Source of the DNA: JAKOUL01 sp035378845
GTDB taxonomy: Bacteria > Dictyoglomota > Dictyoglomia > Dictyoglomales > Dictyoglomaceae
Assembly: GCA_035378845.1 (NCBI GenBank)
Contig: DAOSUP010000028.1
Coordinates: 1-13,986 of the forward strand
Direction of reading: 5' to 3'
Length of the DNA: 13,986 nt
Within the stretch, counting starts at the first letter, position 1. Each line of letters begins with the position of its first letter. The position numbers and the translations under genes were made by a program. This document shows, in pieces, positions 1 through 5,909 of the stretch. The notes under the pieces are model-generated. The model was not told the origin of the DNA. It searched no databases and saw nothing but the letters and a program-made list of their open reading frames with translations.

Positions 1-9
1 TAAATAATT

Positions 10-1167
10 TTAGAAGTAATCCCAGCAAAAGGTAGGATAGGTTGGGAATATTCTTTCAAGTTTCTCTAAACTTTCTGTGTTTTTTACATCTATAGTTTTT
101 AATTTATAAGCTTTTTGAGGAGAAAGAATACCTGAGATAATCTGACAGAGAGTTGTTATATTTAAAGATATGTCCCAATTTTCACTTTTTTCTATATTTC
201 CCTTACCATCTTCTATTTCTAATTCCCATATTCCACTATTCCAGCTTGCATTTGGATCTATTACTTCTATCTTTATTTTTTCTTTCACTTCCATGGGGAA
301 AGGAAGCTCTTTTATGGCTCTTTCTAAGTCTATAATTCTCAACATAAATGTAGGTTCAATTTGACAATTTACTCTTGGATTTGGAAGTATAAAATTAAGG
401 TCATCTTCCAAAGGAGTAGTCCACTCTACTTCTTGGATACTCATAGATTGACGAGAAAAAAGTCCTAAAAGACCTTTATAAGCAGAGGTAGATAGAGAGA
501 TCATCTCTTTTACAACAATCCTGTTTACCGGGGTCCTTTCTATGGTGTATAGTACATATCCTTCCCTTTCTTTATCTTCCCATACGTATAAATAGGTAAG
601 GTCTTTTGTACCAAAAATAACACTTTCCCATCTTTCCTCTGTTCTTTTTAAAGGACCTGTAAATTGACATGCAAATTTTTCATATATGTTTTTTACTGTT
701 TTCCAGTCTGCAAGAGATATTTTCTTTACATTCTCTACCTCTGGAAATTTGGGAATAGCATCAGTCTCTATTTTGTATCTTCTTCTAAAACCTGCAAGTT
801 CCCAACCAAAATTCCTGTAGAATCCAAAAGAGAAAGGATATAGAGCAGAGAAGACCATCGCTTTTTCCTTAGAAATCTTTATTGCTTCCGATAGTAGATC
901 ATGGACATATTTTTTCCCTCGGTATTCAGGAAGTGTAGCTACTCCTCCAATTCCAGAAAGTGGTAGTACTTTCCCTCTAATATAGAATTCAAAAGGAACG
1001 ATACTTAAAACAGAGACTAATTTCCCCCTTTCAAAAGCCCCTATGCAATTTCTAATACTCTTTTCATTCGCCCAAAGGCTTGCTTGTTCATAAGGGATTA
1101 CAAAGCATTCTCCCCAAAGTTCCGTAAGTTCTTCTATATGTGTAGGATTTAAACGGCTTATCTCCAT
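10..1167 (-). CDS. Eis-like GNAT N-acetyltransferase
   Basis: A 385-residue predicted acetyltransferase of the Eis family (enhanced intracellular survival; two GNAT folds plus a C-terminal sterol-carrier-like domain), which transfers acetyl from acetyl-CoA to amines. The N-terminal GNAT domain shows the acetyl-CoA loop V-A-T-L-P-E-Y-R-G-K-K-Y at residues 76-87 and F-Y-R-N-F-G-W at 116-122, where Tyr117 fits the general-acid Tyr of Eis (Tyr126 in M. tuberculosis). The protein ends in Phe, and in Eis the carboxylate of a C-terminal Phe is catalytic; that agreement supports both the family and an intact 3' end. Length is close to the usual 400. The start has no clear Shine-Dalgarno sequence; the ATG at 1167 is chosen because the GNAT fold begins immediately after it. 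It diverges from tldD across 187 bp. The substrate in this organism is unknown. Confidence 0.85.
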   Translation of the reverse strand: MEISRLNPTHIEELTELWGECFVIPYEQASLWANEKSIRNCIGAFERGKLVSVLSIVPFEFYIRGKVLPLSGIGGVATLPEYRGKKYVHDLLSEAIKISKEKAMVFSALYPFSFGFYRNFGWELAGFRRRYKIETDAIPKFPEVENVKKISLADWKTVKNIYEKFACQFTGPLKRTEERWESVIFGTKDLTYLYVWEDKEREGYVLYTIERTPVNRIVVKEMISLSTSAYKGLLGLFSRQSMSIQEVEWTTPLEDDLNFILPNPRVNCQIEPTFMLRIIDLERAIKELPFPMEVKEKIKIEVIDPNASWNSGIWELEIEDGKGNIEKSENWDISLNITTLCQIISGILSPQKAYKLKTIDVKNTESLEKLERIFPTYPTFCWDYF

Positions 1168-1176
1168 ATGAGTATA

Positions 1177-1206
1177 TTAACATTTTTTTGTATGTAAGTA
1201 TATAAT
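1177..1206 (+). promoter_or_regulatory. Probable sigma-70 promoter of the tldD operon
   Basis: A TTAACA -35 hexamer (1177-1182) lies 18 nt before a perfect TATAAT -10 hexamer (1201-1206). Transcription would start near 1213 and leave a leader of about 140 nt before tldD. Seen in sequence; activity is inferred. Confidence 0.55.
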
Positions 1207-1219
1207 ATATAAAACTCTT

Positions 1220-1315
1220 AAGGAGGCTACTATTAAGAAAATATTTTTAAATGCACTTATAACTCTGCAAGATTCCCAAAATACAGGTTTTTTCTTTAAT
1301 TCTCAAGAAGGGTAG
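1220..1315 (+). other. Possible leader ORF with ATT start in the tldD 5' UTR
   Basis: A textbook Shine-Dalgarno sequence AAGGAGG (1220-1226) sits just after the predicted transcription start. It is not followed by ATG, GTG or TTG. Five nt after it an ATT (1232) opens a frame of 27 codons ending with TAG at 1313-1315. ATT is a rare initiator, known from infC, so translation is doubtful. It could be a decayed leader peptide, a real short peptide, or a chance match. The peptide resembles nothing I know. Confidence 0.2.
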
Positions 1316-1354
1316 AGGTTTATTAGTAATTAAAGAGAAATGGAGGTTAGAGAG

Positions 1355-2716
1355 ATGTTTGATGTTTTAAAGGATATAATCTCAAGGGTTTCTGCAGATT
1401 ATGCAGATGTCCGGTACGAGGTTATGAGAGAAACCAAAATAGTTATGAATGGTAAAGAACTTTATCAAATTGGATCTAACATAGGAGATGGATTTGTTTT
1501 AAGAGTACTTAAGAATGGGGGTTTTGCTTCTATTGCTTTTGCTAAGAAGGAGGATATAGATAGGGCTATAAATATTGCTTTAGAAAATGCTAATCTCATG
1601 TCAAAACATACAAAAAAGCCTGTGAGATTTACAGAAGTAGAAGTAGTAAAAGATACTTTTATTCCTACCTTAAAAGAAGATCCAAGAGAAATCTCTATAG
1701 ATGAGAAGCTTGAACTATTAAAGCACTATAACAGTATTCCTCTTAGATTTGAAAATATCACTACTGATATATATTATTTTGAGGTTATAAGAGAAAAATA
1801 TTTTGTAAGTTCTGAGGGGACGGAGATAAGAGAAGATCTTGTTACTAATGGGATAAGAGGTAGTCTTATAAGTTTTGAGGGAGGAATTGTGCAGAATGTA
1901 AGGGTTGGTATTGGAGGAAGTACTGGTTTTTATAAACTTATGGATAGAGAAGATGTTTTTGAGGATAAGACAAAGATTGTACTGGATCTTCTCAAGGCAG
2001 AACCTATAAAAGGTGGAGTTTATAATGTGATATTAAATCCTGATATGGCTGGCGTTTTTACGCACGAAGCCTTTGGACATTTTTCTGAGGCAGATCTTAT
2101 TGAAGATAATCCTTCTATGAGGGAGAAGATGAGGATAGGGGCTGAACTGGGAAATGGTATATTAAATATTATTGATGATCCTACTATGTCTGATCAATTG
2201 GGGCATTATAAGTATGATGATGAGGGAGTAAGAGCAAAAAGGACTTATCTTCTTAAAGATGGGGTTTTAGTAGGTAGACTTCATTCCAGAAGGACTGCAG
2301 CAGAATTTGGGGAAGATGTTACTGGACATTGTATAGCTGAAGATTATAGGTATGCTCCTATAGTAAGAATGGGGAATATATTTATAGATCCTGGAAAGTC
2401 AACATTTGAAGAACTTTTGGAAAGGCTTGGAGATGGATTTTATATCCTTGATGCAAAAGGTGGACAAACTTCAGGTGAGAACTTCACTTTTGGGGCTCAG
2501 TATGGATATGAGGTAAAGAATGGGAAAGTTGGAAGGATAGTAAGAGATATAAATATTACAGGAAATCTCTATCAAACCTTAAAAGATATTGTAGATATTG
2601 GGAATGATTTTGAGCTTGGAGAGGTGGGAGGATGTGGCAAGGGACAATTAAACATTCGTTCTTGTCATGGTGGACCACATATTCTTGTTAAGAATGTGGT
2701 TATAGGAGGTGTGTAA
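1355..2716 (+). CDS. tldD: TldD family metalloprotease subunit
   Basis: Catalytic half of the TldD/TldE (PmbA) heterodimeric metalloprotease, a cytosolic enzyme that in E. coli removes the leader from microcin B17 and degrades CcdA. The zinc motif H-E-A-F-G-H is at residues 237-242 of the 453-residue product. The C-terminal G-G-C-G-K-G-Q (Cys427) matches the conserved Cys reported as a further zinc ligand. An upstream in-frame ATG at 1340 exists, but GGAGG at 1342-1346 is correctly spaced (8 nt) for the ATG at 1355, so the shorter start is preferred. The stop overlaps the pmbA start by one base (TAATG), which implies translational coupling and equimolar synthesis of the two subunits. The natural substrate here is unknown. 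Confidence 0.92.
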   Translation: MFDVLKDIISRVSADYADVRYEVMRETKIVMNGKELYQIGSNIGDGFVLRVLKNGGFASIAFAKKEDIDRAINIALENANLMSKHTKKPVRFTEVEVVKDTFIPTLKEDPREISIDEKLELLKHYNSIPLRFENITTDIYYFEVIREKYFVSSEGTEIREDLVTNGIRGSLISFEGGIVQNVRVGIGGSTGFYKLMDREDVFEDKTKIVLDLLKAEPIKGGVYNVILNPDMAGVFTHEAFGHFSEADLIEDNPSMREKMRIGAELGNGILNIIDDPTMSDQLGHYKYDDEGVRAKRTYLLKDGVLVGRLHSRRTAAEFGEDVTGHCIAEDYRYAPIVRMGNIFIDPGKSTFEELLERLGDGFYILDAKGGQTSGENFTFGAQYGYEVKNGKVGRIVRDINITGNLYQTLKDIVDIGNDFELGEVGGCGKGQLNIRSCHGGPHILVKNVVIGGV

Positions 2717-4020
2717 TGCTAAATAAATTAATAAGTTTAGCGGAGAAGTATTTTGATGAGTATGAAATATATGAGATGAACTATTCTGTTGACAGTGTCT
2801 CTTTTGAGAATAGGGTTTTAAAAGAGATTGAGAGCAAAATTCAGACAGGTATAAGTATAAGAGGAATAAAGGATGGAAAACTTGCCTTTGCTTATACAAA
2901 AAATCTTTTAGATCCGGAGGAATTTATTAATAATGCTCTTGCCTCTTTAAAAGGGGAGATAGAAGCTGGCTTCAGTTTTCCTAAAAAATATGATCTTCCT
3001 ACATTAAACACATATGACCCTAGTATAGAGGATATTACCAATACAAAGTTAGTAGAGGAGTCTAAAAGGGTATCAGAGATATTATATGAAAAAACTAATA
3101 CTCAGATTAATTTAGGAGCAGGAAAAGGAGTTGTAAGTGTACATATATTAAACAGTAATGGCGTAGATTATCAAACAAAATCTTCCTTCTATAATATTTA
3201 TGCAGCAGCCATGTATCCTGGATCTTATGCATCAGTGGATAGATTAATTGCTGATAAGAAATTTAAAGAGTTTTCTAAAGAAGATATAGATTATATAACA
3301 CTACTTTTTAATAATTCAAAGAGGGAAGTAAAGCCAAAAGGTGGAAGGATAAAAGTACTTTTCCTACCTGATACCATGTATGTTCTTATATGGAGGCTTG
3401 TATCTGCAACTTGCGGAAGGAATATTTATGAAAAGACATCTCCTTTGATAAATAGATTAGGAGAGAAAATTTTTGATTCCTCTCTTACTATTTATGATGA
3501 TCCTCTTAATGATGATTTCCCAGATGCCAGAAGCTTTGATGATGAAGGGGTAGCATGCAGATTTCTCCCTATTGTAGAAGATGGCGTTTTGAAAAACTTT
3601 TATTATGATCTTTATTATGCTGCAAAATTAAATACAGAGTCCACTGGGCATGGGTATAGAGAAGGAGATGAAAGTATAAGAGAGAGACCTTCACCTTCTT
3701 TACATCATCTATTTGTAAAACCTGGGAAAAGTAACTTTTATGATATGATTAAATCTATGGATAAGGGTGTTATAGTGCCAAGTGCTTTAGGAGCTCATAG
3801 TGGAAATATTCTTAATGGAGACTTTTCTATCGGGCTTGCTCCTGGATTATATGTAGAAAATGGTGAGATTGTGGGACATATAAAGGATTCTATGGCAGCT
3901 GGAAATATCTATGCGGTTATGAAAAATGTGGTTGATATTGAGAATAGAGTATATCTTTCTAATATGGGGATATTTCCTTCTGTTATTTTTGAAAATGTTA
4001 GTGTGGCTATAAAAGAATAA
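2716..4020 (+). CDS. pmbA: PmbA/TldE family protease partner subunit
   Basis: A 434-residue paralogue of TldD, the non-catalytic half of the TldD/TldE protease. It aligns in general layout with TldD (N-terminal S-I-R-G-I-K-D-G-K-L-A-F-A segment, central D-D-E-G-V-A, C-terminal G-N-I-Y-A-V) but has no H-E-x-x-x-H motif, as expected for this subunit, which helps shape the substrate tunnel. AGGAGGTG at 2704-2711, inside the end of tldD, is its ribosome site, and its ATG overlaps the tldD stop. The aldo/keto reductase gene follows after 20 nt with its own strong ribosome site, so the three genes very probably form one operon. Confidence 0.9.
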   Translation: MLNKLISLAEKYFDEYEIYEMNYSVDSVSFENRVLKEIESKIQTGISIRGIKDGKLAFAYTKNLLDPEEFINNALASLKGEIEAGFSFPKKYDLPTLNTYDPSIEDITNTKLVEESKRVSEILYEKTNTQINLGAGKGVVSVHILNSNGVDYQTKSSFYNIYAAAMYPGSYASVDRLIADKKFKEFSKEDIDYITLLFNNSKREVKPKGGRIKVLFLPDTMYVLIWRLVSATCGRNIYEKTSPLINRLGEKIFDSSLTIYDDPLNDDFPDARSFDDEGVACRFLPIVEDGVLKNFYYDLYYAAKLNTESTGHGYREGDESIRERPSPSLHHLFVKPGKSNFYDMIKSMDKGVIVPSALGAHSGNILNGDFSIGLAPGLYVENGEIVGHIKDSMAAGNIYAVMKNVVDIENRVYLSNMGIFPSVIFENVSVAIKE

Positions 4021-4040
4021 ACTAATAGGAGGTGAATATT

Positions 4041-5030
4041 ATGTATGTCGCTGATCCTAATAGGTATCAGGAGATGACTTATAGAAGATGTGGAAAGAGT
4101 GGCTTAAATCTTCCTGCAGTTTCCTTAGGACTCTGGCATAATTTTGGATATAACTATACTTTTGATAATATGAGAGACATTGTTAAAAAAGCTTTTGATA
4201 TGGGAGTGACCCATTTTGATCTTGCTAATAATTATGGACCTCCTCCTGGGGCTGCTGAGGAGAATTTTGGAAGAATTCTTAAATTTGATCTAAAACCCTA
4301 TAGAGATGAGATTATTATCTCTACAAAAGCTGGTTATAGAATGTGGGAAGGACCTTATGGGGATTTTGGATCTAAAAAGTATCTTATATCAAGTCTTGAT
4401 CAAAGTTTAAAGAGAATGAATCTGGATTATGTGGATATTTTTTATCATCATAGACCAGATCCTGAAACTCCCATAGAGGAGACTATGGAAGCTTTGTATC
4501 AAATAGTACGTCAAGGGAAAGCGTTATATGTAGGTATATCTAATTATGGTCCTAAGGAGACAAAAATTGCTTATGAAACCCTGTCCAAAATGGGTATAAA
4601 ATTAATTGTGAATCAAATATGCTATAACATGTTTGTTAGAGAGCCTGAAAAGGGGTTGTTTAGTACATTGGAAAATCTTGGAATGGGAGCTGTTATTTAC
4701 TCGCCTCTTGCTCAAGGACTTCTTACTGAAAGATATCTTTATGGAATTCCTGAGGATTCTCGGGTTAGAAAATCAGGAGTATTTTTAAAAGAAAGTGATA
4801 TTACTCCTGAGAAGATTGAAAAGGTCAGAAAACTTTCAGAGATTGCAAAGGATAGAGGACAATCTGTATCTCAGCTTGCTTTAGCATGGATTCTAAGGAA
4901 TAAAGTGGTAGCCTCGGTAATTGTGGGAGCAAGTAAGCCTTCTCAAATAGAAGAAAATATCAATTGCATTAAAAATTTGAGCTTTACTGGAGAAGAGCTG
5001 AAGAAGATAGAAAATATTTTAAAGGGATAA
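4041..5030 (+). CDS. yghZ: YghZ-type aldo/keto reductase (AKR14 family)
   Basis: A 329-residue NADPH-dependent aldo/keto reductase, closest in remembered sequence to E. coli YghZ (Gpr), which reduces L-glyceraldehyde 3-phosphate and methylglyoxal. Shared hallmarks include the Y-R-x-C-G-K-S-G-L start region, S-L-G-L-W-H-N-F-G, F-D-L-A-N-N-Y-G-P-P-P-G and S-T-K-A-G-Y. The catalytic tetrad is visible as Asp60, Tyr65, Lys96 and His137 (in F-Y-H-H-R). The C-terminal V-I-V-G-A-S-K-P-S-Q-I-E-E-N is the cofactor-binding segment. A GTG at 4032 lies inside AGGAGGTGA (4027-4035) and is the ribosome site, not the start; ATG 4041 is correctly spaced. It is the last gene of the tldD-pmbA operon and is followed by a GC hairpin. 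A role in aldehyde detoxification is inferred from the family. Confidence 0.9.
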   Translation: MYVADPNRYQEMTYRRCGKSGLNLPAVSLGLWHNFGYNYTFDNMRDIVKKAFDMGVTHFDLANNYGPPPGAAEENFGRILKFDLKPYRDEIIISTKAGYRMWEGPYGDFGSKKYLISSLDQSLKRMNLDYVDIFYHHRPDPETPIEETMEALYQIVRQGKALYVGISNYGPKETKIAYETLSKMGIKLIVNQICYNMFVREPEKGLFSTLENLGMGAVIYSPLAQGLLTERYLYGIPEDSRVRKSGVFLKESDITPEKIEKVRKLSEIAKDRGQSVSQLALAWILRNKVVASVIVGASKPSQIEENINCIKNLSFTGEELKKIENILKG

Positions 5031-5036
5031 TCTTAT

Positions 5037-5057
5037 GGGGGGACAAACTGTCCCCCC
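5037..5057 (+). terminator. GC hairpin ending the tldD operon
   Basis: A perfect 9-bp stem (six G then ACA, pairing with TGT then six C) closes a 3-nt AAC loop, 6 nt after the reductase stop. A weak T-rich tail (TCTTTATTAATTTTC) follows on plus. It also lies 8 nt beyond the stop of the convergent lipoprotein gene, so it may serve both, although the minus side has no U tract. Confidence 0.75.
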
Positions 5058-5064
5058 CTCTTTA

Positions 5065-5652
5065 TTAATTTTCTTCAAGGATTACATTGTCAAGGTAAAT
5101 GGTAGTTGCTATACTCTTTTCGCTTATTTTTCCCATATCAAATACTATGATGTGGGCATCTTTTGCGGGAGTAAATTCCCAGGTGTAAGTCTGCATATCA
5201 GTAGTAAGATCAAATACTTGACTTGATATAATTTCCCATGTCTGGTCTTGAAGGGCTCTTACTTGTAAATCTCTTGGCTCATCAGCTTTTGCATCAAAGG
5301 ATAATTTATATGTTTTGTTTGCTTGGATAGGAACATGTTGCCCAAACTGAATGTGCCAGAAAGCATCTCCTGGGGTCTTGATTTTTACATAGAACACTCC
5401 ATTTTTTGCTCCGTAGTCTTCAACCTCTGCAGTTCCCTGAATTGTTATATACCATGGAGCTGGAGCAGAGAAGAAAGCAGGTTCTTCAAAGAGACCGAGT
5501 TTAGTTATATTTACTACTTTTGCAGTTCCTTCTGGAGTTTTAACTTCTACAACTCCTGGTGCAGTCTCTGTAGTCTGGGCAGGTTCTCCTGCACATCCTG
5601 CAATAAATAGGCAAAATACAATAAGAAGTAACCCTACGTAAAATCTCTTCAT
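5065..5652 (-). CDS. Lipoprotein with a CBM4/9-type carbohydrate-binding domain
   Basis: A 195-residue exported lipoprotein. Residues 1-19 form a signal peptide (basic K-R, hydrophobic core) ending in the lipobox I-A-G-C with Cys20 as the lipidated residue. A Thr/Pro/Glu-rich linker (about 21-45) follows. From about residue 66 to the end there is a beta-sandwich of CBM_4_9 type; F-W-H-I-Q-F-G-Q (98-105), the A-N-K-T-Y-K-L-S-F-D-A-K-A run (111-123), Q-T-Y-T-W-E-F (154-160) and the closing Y-L-D-N-V are typical. No catalytic domain is attached, so a sugar-capturing surface protein is likely; the ligand is unknown. The ribosome site is AAGGGGG, 7 nt before the ATG. The gene has its own upstream region, divergent from murJ. 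Confidence 0.8.
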   Translation of the reverse strand: MKRFYVGLLLIVFCLFIAGCAGEPAQTTETAPGVVEVKTPEGTAKVVNITKLGLFEEPAFFSAPAPWYITIQGTAEVEDYGAKNGVFYVKIKTPGDAFWHIQFGQHVPIQANKTYKLSFDAKADEPRDLQVRALQDQTWEIISSQVFDLTTDMQTYTWEFTPAKDAHIIVFDMGKISEKSIATTIYLDNVILEEN

Positions 5653-5654
5653 AA

Positions 5655-5691
5655 TGTAACCCCCTTTTTAATATTTTTGTAAAAGGTTACA
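5655..5691 (-). promoter_or_regulatory. Leader hairpin that could hide the lipoprotein ribosome site
   Basis: TGTAACC (5685-5691 read on minus) pairs perfectly with GGTTACA (5655-5661 read on minus). The second arm overlaps the G-run that serves as the Shine-Dalgarno sequence, 3 nt before the start codon. Extra A-T pairs (TTTT with AAAA) can form inside. In the mRNA this hairpin could reduce translation initiation; at high growth temperature it may be too weak. Confidence 0.35.
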
Positions 5692-5771
5692 GAATATTTA
5701 AAAAAGTAAAAATGATGAAGATAGTTAATTAACACCTCCCTTTCGGATAAGCATATTAATACCTTGATATC

Positions 5772-5800
5772 AGTATAATATGCTTTTCCATATCATGCAA
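5772..5800 (-). promoter_or_regulatory. Candidate promoter of the lipoprotein gene
   Basis: On minus, TTGCAT (5795-5800) lies 17 nt before TATACT (5772-5777), predicting a start near 5765 and a leader of about 110 nt. The -10 overlaps an 8-bp inverted repeat (GCATATTA at 5751-5758, TAATATGC at 5776-5783) that could be an operator. The -35 match is weak. Confidence 0.35.
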
Positions 5801-5831
5801 TATTATTATAAATAAAAATTATGGTGATATT

Positions 5832-5850
5832 TTTGTAACTGGTTTACAAA
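5832..5850. promoter_or_regulatory. Operator-like palindrome between the lipoprotein gene and murJ
   Basis: TTTGTAA and TTACAAA form a perfect 7-bp inverted repeat separated by CTGGT. It lies 20 bp upstream of the murJ -35 and about 30 bp upstream of the candidate lipoprotein -35. The form resembles operators of sugar-responsive LacI-family repressors (TGTAA...TTACA), but the centre is not the usual CG. The protein that binds it is unknown. Confidence 0.35.
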
Positions 5851-5869
5851 TTTTTATATAAAATTTGAG

Positions 5870-5898
5870 ATGGCATTAAAATTGTTTTTTGATATAAT
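5870..5898 (+). promoter_or_regulatory. murJ promoter giving a leaderless or near-leaderless mRNA
   Basis: ATGGCA (5870-5875), a 17-nt spacer and a perfect TATAAT (5893-5898). The murJ ATG begins 12 nt after the -10, so transcription would start only about 4-6 nt before the start codon, leaving no room for a Shine-Dalgarno sequence; none is visible. Confidence 0.5.
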
Positions 5899-5909
5899 TA
5901 TCTCTGTTT

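Noticed and set aside
5323..5610. Plus-strand open frame of 95 codons opposite the lipoprotein gene
   Set aside because: Composition rich in Cys, Ser, Trp and Phe is typical of an antisense shadow; the minus frame has a clear signal peptide and CBM fold.
5700..5790. Riboswitch before the lipoprotein gene
   Set aside because: I looked for the c-di-GMP, T-box and other common cores and found none; only simple inverted repeats are visible.
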